A stretch of 64,000 nucleotides of DNA from Actinomycetota bacterium (GTDB taxonomy: Bacteria > Actinomycetota > Actinomycetes > S36-B12), in the NCBI GenBank assembly GCA_016717115.1, contig JADKGE010000001.1:496001-560000 (forward strand). The letters are read 5' to 3'. The position numbers and the translations under genes are program-made. The notes beneath the pieces were generated by a model. The model made no database searches. It was not told where the DNA came from and saw only the letters and a list, made by a program, of their open reading frames with translations. Positions 9,897 to 17,924 of the stretch are shown piece by piece (position 1 is the stretch's first letter; every line of letters begins with the position of its first letter).

Positions 9897-10855
9897 GCGA
9901 CCTCGCCGAGCCCGTCCCCGGAGTAGCGCCCGCCACCACCCGGCATCCGGCGCGAGGGTATCTGCTCTACCTCGTGGCGGCAGCGCTGTTCGCGCTCAAC
10001 GGCACGATCTCGAAGTCGATCCTGCTGAGCGGGATCGACTCCGCACGCCTCTCCCAGCTGCGCGTCACGTCGGCCTTCCTCATCCTCCTGCTCGTCGTCG
10101 CGGTCCGCCGACCCGCGGCCCTGCGCCTTCGCCGATCCGAGCTCCCCGTGCTCCTCGCCTACGGCGTTCTCGGCATCGCGATGACCCAGTACCTGTACTT
10201 CGTCTCGATCAGCCTCCTGCCGGTCGGCGTGGCCCTGCTCATCGAGTTCACCGCCCCCATCATGGTGGCCCTCTGGTTCCGCTTCGGGATGGGCGAGCAG
10301 GTCAACGGGCGCGTATGGGTCGCCCTCGCCCTCGCCCTGCTGGGCCTCGCCATGGTCGGGCAGGTCTGGACCGGCTTCACGCTCGACGGCATCGGGGTGA
10401 TCGCCGGCTTCGGCGCCGCGGCCGCCCTGGCGATCTACTACCTGCTCGCCGATCGACAGGTGCGCCAGCCCGACGCCCGCGATCCCGTCTCGCTGACCAT
10501 GTGGGGATTCGGGGCCGCCGCCCTGTTCTGGGCGATCGTCCAGCCCTGGTGGTCGTTCCCGTGGGAGGACCTCGCCGGTGACGGCTACGCACTGGGCGCC
10601 GGAGAGACGACGCTTCCGATCTGGCTGCTGTGCACGTACATGGTGGTCCTCGGCACGGTGGTGCCGTTCTGGCTGGTCGTCGTCTCCCTTCAGCACATCC
10701 GCGCATCGCAGGCCTCGGTGATCGGCATGACCGAGCCGCTCATGGCCATCTTCATCGCCTGGCTCGCCCTGGGAGAGACGCTGGCTCCCGCCCAGGTCGT
10801 CGGAGCCGTCATCGTCCTGGCTGGGGTCTTCCTGGCCGAGCGGTCGCGTGACTGA
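9893..10855 (+). CDS. EamA/DMT-family transporter
   Basis: This 320-residue membrane protein has about ten hydrophobic segments in two EamA repeats. The first repeat opens YLLYLVAAALFALNGTISK; the second ends MTEPLMAIFIAWLALGE followed by a last helix. The family exports or imports amino acids and other small metabolites; the substrate cannot be read here. GTG 9893 overlaps the glgA stop by 4 bases, so it is co-transcribed with glgA, though no functional link is evident. Confidence 0.85.
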   Translation: MSDLAEPVPGVAPATTRHPARGYLLYLVAAALFALNGTISKSILLSGIDSARLSQLRVTSAFLILLLVVAVRRPAALRLRRSELPVLLAYGVLGIAMTQYLYFVSISLLPVGVALLIEFTAPIMVALWFRFGMGEQVNGRVWVALALALLGLAMVGQVWTGFTLDGIGVIAGFGAAAALAIYYLLADRQVRQPDARDPVSLTMWGFGAAALFWAIVQPWWSFPWEDLAGDGYALGAGETTLPIWLLCTYMVVLGTVVPFWLVVVSLQHIRASQASVIGMTEPLMAIFIAWLALGETLAPAQVVGAVIVLAGVFLAERSRD

Positions 10856-10890
10856 GGCCCTGGCACCCGCGCGCCAGCCCGGCACGTAGC

Positions 10891-11136
10891 ATGACCGCCA
10901 TGAACAGCGTCTACATCGAGCCCGAGAGCCCCTCCTGGACCACCACGAAGGTGGTCGCCGTCGTGGTCGCCATCCTGTCGGCCGGGTACATGCTTCCGTG
11001 GGCCATTGCCGCCGTGCGCAACGTCCCGCACTGGTCGGTGTTCTGGGTGAACCTGCTGCTCGGCTGGACGATCGTGGGCTGGATCATCGCGTTGGTGATG
11101 TCCCTGCGGACCCAGCGCCAGGTCATCGTCGGCTAA
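10891..11136 (+). CDS. Small membrane protein, superinfection-immunity family
   Basis: This 81-residue protein has two predicted membrane helices (VVAVVVAILSAGYMLPWAIA and a second one from FWVNLLLGWTIVGWIIALVM). The second carries the LLGWTxxGWIxAL pattern of the Pfam superinfection immunity family, named from phage T4 Imm but common in ordinary bacterial genomes. Nothing phage-like lies nearby, so an immunity role should not be assumed. ATG 10891 or ATG 10900 may be the start. It is convergent with the aldehyde dehydrogenase across the palindrome. Confidence 0.7.
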   Translation: MTAMNSVYIEPESPSWTTTKVVAVVVAILSAGYMLPWAIAAVRNVPHWSVFWVNLLLGWTIVGWIIALVMSLRTQRQVIVG

Positions 11137-11162
11137 TCCCGCCCCCCACCTGCCCACACCGC

Positions 11163-11252
11163 CCCCCCCCACCCGCGCCGAGCGGTGAGTTGTCGGGGTG
11201 TTCCGTCGACGGAACACCCCGACAACTCACCGCTCGGCGCGGGTGGGGGGGG
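11163..11252. repeat. 90-bp perfect palindrome between convergent genes
   Basis: The two arms of 45 bases are exact reverse complements with no loop; the centre is GTCGAC at 11205-11210. The inner arm reads GAGTTGTCGGGGTGTTCC and the outer ends are a C run and a G run. It starts 26 bases after one gene and its last base abuts the stop of the convergent gene. It could serve as a bidirectional terminator, but a loop-free 45-bp stem without T tracts is unusual. A dispersed palindromic element is an alternative. Confidence 0.85.
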
Positions 11253-12728
11253 TCAGGCGCGGAGGACGAACGGATCGCCCACGGGCTCGTCGCTCGACTC
11301 CACCCACACCCCCTTGGGCTGGGTGAACTCCGCGAACCCGTCCATGCCGTTCTCGCGACCGTAGCCGGACAGCTTGTTGCCGCCGAACGGGGTGGCGAAC
11401 TGCAGCGCCCGGTACATGTTGATCCAGACGGTGCCCGTGTCGAGCCGGCCCGCCATCCGGTGGGCGCGACCGAGGTCGCGGGTCCACACCCCCGCGGCCA
11501 GAGCGAAGGGCGAGTCGTTGGCGATGGCCACGGCCTCGTCCTCGTCGGAGATCCGGATCACGGACAGCACGGGACCGAAGAGCTCGTTCCGCGCGACCGA
11601 CATGTCGTTGGTGACGTGGTCGAGCACCGTGGGGGCGTAGAACCAGCCGTGATCGGGCCGCTCCGCATCGTCGCCCCCAGCGATGAGGCTCGCCCCCTCA
11701 CCGACGGCCTCCAGCACGCGGCTGCGCACCCCTGCCAGGATCTTCTCCTGCGACATCGGCCCCATCTCGGTGTCCGCCGACGTGGGGTCACCGAGCTTCA
11801 CCGAGCGCGCCCGCGCGGCCACCTTCTCGACGAGCTCGTCGGCGATGCGCTCGTGCACGAGCAGCCGCGATCCGGCGACGCACGTCTGACCGGCAGCAGC
11901 GAAGATCCCTGCGATGACGCCGTTCACGACGTCATCGACGCGCACGTCGTCGAAGAAGATGTTCGCGCTCTTGCCGCCCAGCTCGAGCACCAGCGGCTTG
12001 AGATGCTCAGCAGCACGAGCTGCGACGAATCGCGCGCTGTCGGGGCCACCGGTGAACCACACCTTCCGCACGTGTGGGTGGGCGACCAGCGCGTCACCGG
12101 CCTCCTGGCCGTAGCCCGTGACGATGTTCAGGCAGCCATCCGGCAGGCCAGCCTCCTTGGCGAGTTCGCCAAGCCTCAGCAGCGACAGCGAGTTCACCTC
12201 CGGGGGCTTCACGACGACCGTGTTGCCCGCCGCCAGCGCCGGAGCCAGCCCCATGCCGCCCAGGAGCATGGGCGAGTTGAAGGCCGGGATGACGCCGACG
12301 ACGCCGAACGGGATGCGCTGCGTGTAGACCGTGAGGCTCGCCCGGTCCTGTGGGATCGTGCGGCCCTCGGTCTGGTAGGCGAGCGACGCGTAGTAGTGGT
12401 ACCAGGCGCGCAGCGACGTCATCTGGCCCTTCACCTCGCGCACGACCTTGCCGGCGTCGCGGGCCTCGAGCGCTGCGAGCTCGTCCGCGTTCGCGGCGAT
12501 GAGGTCACCGAGCCGCCATATGACGTCTGCGCGCGTGGTCGGGCCGACGTTCCGCCACCACGTGAACGCGGTCTGCGCGGACTGCACGGCCGCCTCCATG
12601 TCGGCCGCGTCCCCCCGGGCGATCTCCGCCCACGGCTGGGTCGTCATCGGGTCGGACGTCGGAAGGTAGTGCCCCGACAGGGGGGCGACGCGGGTGCCGT
12701 TGATCCAGTGCAGGTACCGATCCATCAC
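11253..12728 (-). CDS. Aldehyde dehydrogenase
   Basis: This 491-residue NAD(P)-dependent aldehyde dehydrogenase has LELGGKSANIFFDD with the general-base Glu and GQTCVAGSRLLVHE with the catalytic Cys. The C-terminal oligomerisation region TPFGGNKLSGYGRENG is also present. The start is GTG 12728 or ATG 12725; both overlap the stop of the GntR gene, so the three genes from 14883 down form one operon. Its substrate is probably an aldehyde arising from amine or acyl catabolism in this island, but specificity cannot be read from sequence. Confidence 0.88.
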   Translation of the reverse strand: MMDRYLHWINGTRVAPLSGHYLPTSDPMTTQPWAEIARGDAADMEAAVQSAQTAFTWWRNVGPTTRADVIWRLGDLIAANADELAALEARDAGKVVREVKGQMTSLRAWYHYYASLAYQTEGRTIPQDRASLTVYTQRIPFGVVGVIPAFNSPMLLGGMGLAPALAAGNTVVVKPPEVNSLSLLRLGELAKEAGLPDGCLNIVTGYGQEAGDALVAHPHVRKVWFTGGPDSARFVAARAAEHLKPLVLELGGKSANIFFDDVRVDDVVNGVIAGIFAAAGQTCVAGSRLLVHERIADELVEKVAARARSVKLGDPTSADTEMGPMSQEKILAGVRSRVLEAVGEGASLIAGGDDAERPDHGWFYAPTVLDHVTNDMSVARNELFGPVLSVIRISDEDEAVAIANDSPFALAAGVWTRDLGRAHRMAGRLDTGTVWINMYRALQFATPFGGNKLSGYGRENGMDGFAEFTQPKGVWVESSDEPVGDPFVLRA

Positions 12729-13402
12729 TCGTCCTCGAAGAAGTCGAGGTGCTCGAGCACCTCGATGGCGTGTCGTGCGCTGGCATTGATGTGCTGCTCC
12801 ATCGCCCGCTGCGCGGCGAGCGTGTCCCTGCGCTTGAAGGCCTCGACGATGTCACGGTGCTGCCGGTTCGCCTCATCGAGCCACTCCGGAGGGAAGTCGG
12901 CGTACGGCATGGGCAGGGACCTCGACAGCAGCTGGAGCATCGCGCTCATGCGCTGGCTGCACGCGGCCTTGTTGATCGTGCGGTGGAACTCGTGGTTCAG
13001 CCGTTGCTGCTCCTTCAGGTTGTCGGCGCGCGACATGCCGTCGTGCAGGGCGATGAGCCGTTCCAGGTCGTCGTCGTCGAGGCGGGACACGGCCCTGGCC
13101 GCCGCGAGTCCGGCGACCTGGCCGAAGACCTGGTAGTGGTCGGCGATGTCGTCGCGGTCGACCCTCGACACATAGGAGCCCTTGCGGGGAATCGTCTGCA
13201 CGAGGCCCTCCTGGTCGAGGGAGATCAGCGCCTCGCGCACGGGCAGCCGACTGACGCCGAGCTCCTCCGCGATCGCGTCCTGGTCGATGCGCTGGCCCGG
13301 CTTCAGCCGGCCAGCGAGGATCGCATCGCGGATGTGGGCGGCCACGTCCTCGGCCAGGTTGCGCCGGCGGCGTGGACGGCCGTCGACCGGCTCGGCAGTC
13401 AT
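12725..13402 (-). CDS. GntR-family regulator, FCD (FadR) type
   Basis: The 225-residue regulator has an N-terminal GntR winged helix (IRDAILAGRLKPGQRI, EELGVSRLPVREALISL) and a helical C-terminal FCD ligand domain with the metal-binding pattern (NHEFHRTI; HRDIVEAFKRRD; AMEQHI). The ATG at 13402 forms an ATGA overlap with the preceding aldehyde dehydrogenase; the longer start would overlap more. Sitting between two aldehyde dehydrogenases, it probably represses this operon and responds to a carboxylate intermediate. The TTGATAAATG motif upstream of the operon is its likely operator (inference). Confidence 0.88.
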   Translation of the reverse strand: MTAEPVDGRPRRRRNLAEDVAAHIRDAILAGRLKPGQRIDQDAIAEELGVSRLPVREALISLDQEGLVQTIPRKGSYVSRVDRDDIADHYQVFGQVAGLAAARAVSRLDDDDLERLIALHDGMSRADNLKEQQRLNHEFHRTINKAACSQRMSAMLQLLSRSLPMPYADFPPEWLDEANRQHRDIVEAFKRRDTLAAQRAMEQHINASARHAIEVLEHLDFFEDE

Positions 13403-14883
13403 GGGAGCTCGATCCACGTTGTCTTCAGGTCGGTGAACTTGTCCATGGCATGAAGTGACTTGTCACTGCCGAACCCGGACTGCTTCACACCACCGAACGG
13501 CACGGTGAGGTCGCCCTCCTCGTAGCAGTTCACCCAGACCGTGCCCATGCGCAGCGCCTTGGAGACGCGTCGGGCCCGGCTCAGGTCGTTCGTCCACACC
13601 GCTGATGCCAGCCCGTAGTCGGTCGCGTTGCCGATCCGGACCGCCTCGTCGTCCGAGGAGAAGGGCAGGACGGTCAGCACGGGGCCGAACACCTCCTTCT
13701 GCGCCAGCAGCGAGTCGGGCTGCAGCCCATCGACGACCGTCGGCGGGTAGTAGGAGCCGCCAGTCTCGGTGAGCACGGGCTCGCCGCCCATCAGCAGTCG
13801 ACCGCCCTGACCGAGCCCCTCGACGACGATGCCGTGGATGGCGTCGAGCTGGCGCGCACTCGCGACAGCCCCGATGGGAGCGTCGTCCTCCAGCGGGTTG
13901 GCGGGCTGCGCGGCTGCCATCGCCTCGAGGACCTTCGTGAGCACCTCTTCCTTCACGGATTCATGGACGATCAGTCGCGCACCGGCCGTGCACATCTGGC
14001 CGGCGTTGTACGTGATCGCCCAAGCGGCAGCCGCCGCAGCGGCGTCGAGGTCGGCGTCCGGGAACACGAGGTTCGCCCCCTTGCCGCCGAGCTCGAGGTA
14101 GGGACGCTTCATGTTGGACTGCGCGGCCGCCGTCATGATCGCGCGACCGGTCGCCGTCGAGCCGGTGAACGTGATGATGTCGACGTCCATATGACCGGCC
14201 AACGCGGCGCCGGCGACCGAGCCCAGACCGTTGACGACATTGAGGACGCCATCGGGCAACCCTGCCTCCAACGCCAGTTGCGCCACGTACAGCGCGGTGA
14301 GGGGCGCGTTCTCCGCGGGCTTCAGGACCATCGAGCAACCGACCGCCAGGGCGGGGGCGATCTTCCAGGTCTCCAGCGTGAGCGGGAAGTTCCACGGGGT
14401 GACGGCCCCGACGACGCCCGCGGGCTCGCGCTCGACCATTGCCCACGACGAGTCGCCGACCTTGGGCATCTCGTCGAGCACCTTGTCGATGGACTCCCCG
14501 AACCAGCGCAGGGTGCGGTGGCAGGCCCGCACGTCGATGGCCTTGGCCTCGCGGGCGGGCTTGCCCATCTCCAGCGCGGTGAGGACCGCGAGCTCGTCGG
14601 CGTGGTCGTTGACCAGGTGCGCCCAGCGGACCATCACGTCCTTGCGATCGGCAGGTGCCATCCCGGCCCAACGGCGGTCCTCGAACGCGGCGCGGGCGGA
14701 CGCGACGGCCCGGTCGACGTCGGAGGCGTCCGCCATCGCCACCTCGGTGACGATTCGGCCGTCGATCGGACTGACGACCTCATATCGGGTCGATCCCGCC
14801 GACCACTCGCCCTCGATGAGGAGCTCGGTCGGGTACTGGACCGATGCTGCCAGGGCGGTCCAGTCCGGGGTGGTGGTCGTCAT
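13399..14883 (-). CDS. Aldehyde dehydrogenase, PuuC-like
   Basis: The 494-residue enzyme has LELGGKGANLVFPDADLD, GQMCTAGARLIVHE (catalytic Cys) and FGPVLTVLPFSSDDEAVRIG. The overall sequence is close to the PuuC/betaine-type aldehyde dehydrogenases that oxidise gamma-glutamyl-aminobutyraldehyde and similar amino aldehydes. ATG 14883 is chosen because GAGGAG lies just upstream; the longer frame starts inside the divergent promoter. The nearby glutamine-synthetase-like ligase and amidotransferase fit a gamma-glutamylation route in which this enzyme oxidises the aldehyde step (inference). Confidence 0.85.
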   Translation of the reverse strand: MTTTTPDWTALAASVQYPTELLIEGEWSAGSTRYEVVSPIDGRIVTEVAMADASDVDRAVASARAAFEDRRWAGMAPADRKDVMVRWAHLVNDHADELAVLTALEMGKPAREAKAIDVRACHRTLRWFGESIDKVLDEMPKVGDSSWAMVEREPAGVVGAVTPWNFPLTLETWKIAPALAVGCSMVLKPAENAPLTALYVAQLALEAGLPDGVLNVVNGLGSVAGAALAGHMDVDIITFTGSTATGRAIMTAAAQSNMKRPYLELGGKGANLVFPDADLDAAAAAAAWAITYNAGQMCTAGARLIVHESVKEEVLTKVLEAMAAAQPANPLEDDAPIGAVASARQLDAIHGIVVEGLGQGGRLLMGGEPVLTETGGSYYPPTVVDGLQPDSLLAQKEVFGPVLTVLPFSSDDEAVRIGNATDYGLASAVWTNDLSRARRVSKALRMGTVWVNCYEEGDLTVPFGGVKQSGFGSDKSLHAMDKFTDLKTTWIELP

Positions 14884-14906
14884 GCGGGACTCCTCAGCGC
14901 TCCGAG

Positions 14907-14922
14907 TTGATAAATGATACAA
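14907..14922. promoter_or_regulatory. Putative operator TTGATAAATGATACAA
   Basis: This AT-rich stretch stands out in the 46-base gap between the divergent aldehyde dehydrogenase (14883) and acyl-CoA dehydrogenase (14930). It is an imperfect inverted repeat (TTGAT / ATACAA), and its first ten bases recur exactly in the divergent region at 19303-19312. The GntR-family regulator nearby is the likely binder. The acyl-CoA dehydrogenase start is so close that its transcript may be leaderless. Confidence 0.45.
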
Positions 14923-14929
14923 ATTGCGG

Positions 14930-16084
14930 GTGGACCTGAACCAGACTTCCGAGCACGACGACCTGCGCGCGGGGGTGCGCGAGGTGTGCGAGCGCTTCGA
15001 CGGCGCCTACTGGCGCGCCCTCGAGCCCGATTCCTACCCTGAGGAGTTCGTCGCGGCGCTGACCGAGGCCGGCTTCCTCGGCGCCCTCGTCCCGGAGGAG
15101 TACGGCGGCGGCGGCGCCTCGCTCACCGAGGCGTCCGTCATCCTGGAGGAGGTCTCGGCCAGCGGCGGCAACCCCAGCGCCTGCCACGCGCAGATGTACA
15201 TCATGGGGACGTTGCTGCGTCACGGCAGCGAGGAGCAGAAGCAGCGCTACCTGCCCGGCATCGCCGACGGCACCCTCCGCCTGCAGGCCTTCGGCGTCAC
15301 GGAGCCCGAGGCGGGGTCGGAGACGACGCGCATCCGCACCCGCGCCGAGCGTGTGCCCGAGGGCTGGCGCATCAACGGCCAGAAGATCTGGACGTCCCGC
15401 GCGCTGTACTCGGACCTCATGATCCTGCTCGCACGCACGACACCGTTCGACGACCTCGACAAGAAGACCGAGGGACTGTCGGTCTTCATCTTCGACATGC
15501 GCGACCTGCCCGGCCTGACCATCAAGCCGATCCGCACGATGATGAACCACAACACCACCGAGGTCTTCTTCGACGACGTGGTCATCCCGGCAGACGCCCT
15601 CATCGGCGAGGAGGGCAGGGGCTTCCGCTACATCCTCGACGGCATGAACGCCGAGCGCATCCTCATCGCCTCCGAGTGCATCGGCGATGGCCGCTTCCTG
15701 ATCGAACGGGCCGTCGCCTACGCGAATCAGCGCGAGGTCTTCGGCGGGCCCATCGGTGCCAACCAGGGCGTGCAGTTCCCGCTGGCCAAGGCGTACGCGC
15801 AGCTCTGCGCCGCGAACCTCGTGCGGTTCGACGCCGCAGCGAAGTTCGACTCCGGCCTGAAGTGCGCGGCCGAGGCGAACATGGCGAAGTTGCTCGCCTC
15901 GGAGGCGTCGTGGGCCGCAGCCAACGCCTCGCTCGACACGCACGGCGGCTTCGGCTTCGCCGTCGAGTACGACATCGAGCGCAAGTTCCGCGAGACCCGT
16001 CTCTACCAGGTGGCCCCGATCAACACCAACCTCGTGCTCGCCTACGTCGGCCAGCACGTGCTGGGCCTGCCGAAGTCGTACTAG
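14930..16084 (+). CDS. Acyl-CoA dehydrogenase
   Basis: The 384-residue flavoenzyme has the family order: N-terminal helices, FGVTEPEAGSETTRIRTRAE (FAD/substrate loop), INGQKIWTSRALYSDLMILL, and a C-terminal helical domain with YANQREVFGGPIGANQGVQF and DTHGGFGFAVEYDIERKFRE. The catalytic-base region near the end is normal. It introduces an alpha,beta double bond in an acyl-CoA. GTG 14930 is used rather than TTG 14924. The stop shares the bases CTAG with the stop of the convergent CoA-transferase. With that gene it could activate and oxidise a carboxylic acid. Confidence 0.88.
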   Translation: MDLNQTSEHDDLRAGVREVCERFDGAYWRALEPDSYPEEFVAALTEAGFLGALVPEEYGGGGASLTEASVILEEVSASGGNPSACHAQMYIMGTLLRHGSEEQKQRYLPGIADGTLRLQAFGVTEPEAGSETTRIRTRAERVPEGWRINGQKIWTSRALYSDLMILLARTTPFDDLDKKTEGLSVFIFDMRDLPGLTIKPIRTMMNHNTTEVFFDDVVIPADALIGEEGRGFRYILDGMNAERILIASECIGDGRFLIERAVAYANQREVFGGPIGANQGVQFPLAKAYAQLCAANLVRFDAAAKFDSGLKCAAEANMAKLLASEASWAAANASLDTHGGFGFAVEYDIERKFRETRLYQVAPINTNLVLAYVGQHVLGLPKSY

Positions 16085-17229
16085 TCACCACGCCCGCGCT
16101 GGATGATGGCGTCGAGGGTGGCCTGGTCGTGCTCGTCGAGGGCCGGCACGCGTGCAGGCGGCGGTGTCCACCCGCTGATGTCGAAGGGGGTCGCCAGCAA
16201 CTCGACCGTTCCGCTCGGCGTCGACACCGGCACGAACCGGCCACGCGCGCGGAGCTGCTCGTGCTCCCAGACTCCGCGCAGGTCGTTGACCCGGGCCGTC
16301 GCGATGCGTCCCATCGCCAGCCGCTCGCGGGCAACATCGGCCGGTATCCCGTCGAGGCACTCGGTGATGAGTCGCTCCAGCTCTCCGACGTTCGCGATGC
16401 GACGTGCCGCCGTGGCGTACCGCGGATCGGTTCCCAGCTCGGGGGCGAGGAGGAGGTGCTCGGCCATGCTGCGCCACTCGGCATCGGCCTGGACGGCGAT
16501 CAGGATCGTGGTGCCGTCCGCGAGCTGGAACGTGCCGTAGGGCGCGATCGCATGATGGCGACGCCCGCTACGCAGCGACTGCCCGGGCCCGTAGACGGCG
16601 TTGTACAGCGGAGCCGAGACCCACTCCGCGAGCGAGTCGAGCATCGAGACCTGGATGGCTGCGCCCTCGCCCGTGCGCTCCCGTCGGACCAGCGCCGCGA
16701 GGATGCTCGAGAGCGCGTACATGCCCGAGCAGATATCGGCCACGGAGAATCCGACCTTGCTCATCTGCTCATCGCCGGTGACCGAGAAGACGCCCGCCTC
16801 GGCCTGGATGGCGAGGTCGTAGGCCTTGTCGTCCTCGCGAGGTCCGCCGTGCCCGTACCCGGAGATCTCGGCCGCGATGATCGATGGGTGCGCGGCGAGC
16901 AGCGTCGGGGCGTCGATGCCGAGCCGATCAGCCGCTCGCGGCGACAGGTTGTGCAGGAAGACGTCCGCCCCTGCGATCAGGGCGCGGAACGTCGCCAGAT
17001 CCGAGGGGTCCTTGACGTCGAGCGAGATCGACTGCTTGCCTCGGTTCGCCCACACGAAGAATGCCGACTCACCCTGCACGACGCTGTCGTAGTACCGGGC
17101 AAAGTCACCTTCGGGACGCTCGACCTTGATCACCGTGGCGCCGAGGTCCGCGAGCTGGCGGGTGGCGAACGGCGCGGAGATCGCCTGCTCGAGCGAGACG
17201 ACCACGACGCCCTCCAGAGGGGCGGTCAC
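16081..17229 (-). CDS. Family III CoA-transferase (CaiB/BaiF)
   Basis: The 382-residue protein starts MTAPLEGVVVVSLEQAISAP and has DLGATVIKVERPEGDFAR and ANRGKQSISLDVKDP, all family III signatures. The Asp in FSVADICSGMYALSSILAAL is the likely acyl-carrying residue. It moves CoA between a donor acyl-CoA and a carboxylic acid. GTG 17229 overlaps the amidotransferase stop (GTGA), so it closes the operon ligase, amidohydrolase, CoA-transferase. A plausible job is activating the acid freed after gamma-glutamyl hydrolysis (inference). Confidence 0.87.
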   Translation of the reverse strand: MTAPLEGVVVVSLEQAISAPFATRQLADLGATVIKVERPEGDFARYYDSVVQGESAFFVWANRGKQSISLDVKDPSDLATFRALIAGADVFLHNLSPRAADRLGIDAPTLLAAHPSIIAAEISGYGHGGPREDDKAYDLAIQAEAGVFSVTGDEQMSKVGFSVADICSGMYALSSILAALVRRERTGEGAAIQVSMLDSLAEWVSAPLYNAVYGPGQSLRSGRRHHAIAPYGTFQLADGTTILIAVQADAEWRSMAEHLLLAPELGTDPRYATAARRIANVGELERLITECLDGIPADVARERLAMGRIATARVNDLRGVWEHEQLRARGRFVPVSTPSGTVELLATPFDISGWTPPPARVPALDEHDQATLDAIIQRGRGD

Positions 17230-17924
17230 GCCTCGACCTCGGCGATCTCGCCCATGAACCAGTCAACGAGCTGCTCGCAGTTCCTGCGGAGGGTGGCTTC
17301 GTGGATCTCCAGGTCCTGCAGCAGCTGCGCCGCGCTGGTGTGATCCGGGATGTGGTCCGGACCGAGGCGCACCCATGCTCCGACGACGCCCGTGTCCGCC
17401 TCCGGGTGGAACTGCGTGCCGACGGCCCGCCCGAATCTGAAGATCTGCGGAGCCTTGCCGTTGTGGGCGAGGACGTCGACGGAGTCCGGCAGCACCACGC
17501 GGTCCTCGTGCCAGGTGAACCACGGACCGGCCGGAACGGGAAGCAGGTCGTCGGCGTCGAAGGTGACGAGCCCGATCTCCTGCTCGTCGACCGGTGCCCG
17601 CTCGACGTGCCCGCCAAGCGACTCGGCAAGCAGCTGCCCCCCGAAGCACACCCCGAGGTAGGGGATCTCCTGCTCGACGATCTCCTGGATCAGTGCGATC
17701 TCCGGTTCCACCCACGCCCGTGCGACCTCGTCGTAGGCGTTGGCGAAGGAGCCGAAGGCGATCACGGCGCGGTACGCCGTCGGATCGGGGAAGGCGGTGT
17801 CCGGCGCCGCTGGATCTGCCAGCACGACATGGGTGTCGATCTCGTAGCCGCGGTCGTGAAGGATCCGCCCGACGAGGGCCGGCGCCGCCTCCGGCTCGTG
17901 ACTGATGAGCAGGATGCGGGTCAC
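17226..17924 (-). CDS. Class I glutamine amidotransferase-like hydrolase
   Basis: The 232-residue protein is a free-standing GATase1 domain of the GMP-synthase type. The nucleophile is in YLGVCFGGQLLAESLGG, and the catalytic His-Glu pair is in VGTQFHPEAD. No synthetase partner that needs ammonia is present. Its start abuts the stop of the glutamine-synthetase-like gene, so it probably hydrolyses the gamma-glutamyl amide made by that ligase or derived from it, as PuuD and AtdA2 do in amine catabolism. Family is sure; substrate is inferred. Confidence 0.8.
   Translation of the reverse strand: MTRILLISHEPEAAPALVGRILHDRGYEIDTHVVLADPAAPDTAFPDPTAYRAVIAFGSFANAYDEVARAWVEPEIALIQEIVEQEIPYLGVCFGGQLLAESLGGHVERAPVDEQEIGLVTFDADDLLPVPAGPWFTWHEDRVVLPDSVDVLAHNGKAPQIFRFGRAVGTQFHPEADTGVVGAWVRLGPDHIPDHTSAAQLLQDLEIHEATLRRNCEQLVDWFMGEIAEVEA

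Noticed and set aside
10891..11136. Prophage or phage-defence locus
   Set aside because: Only the family name suggests phage; no integrase, capsid or defence gene is nearby.
10998..13136. Open frame of 712 codons on the plus strand
   Set aside because: It is antisense to the aldehyde dehydrogenase and GntR genes and has the Arg/His/Pro/Val-rich composition of a high-GC shadow frame.
17226..17924. GMP synthase (guaA)
   Set aside because: Only the amidotransferase domain is present, with no ATP pyrophosphatase domain, and the context is amine catabolism.
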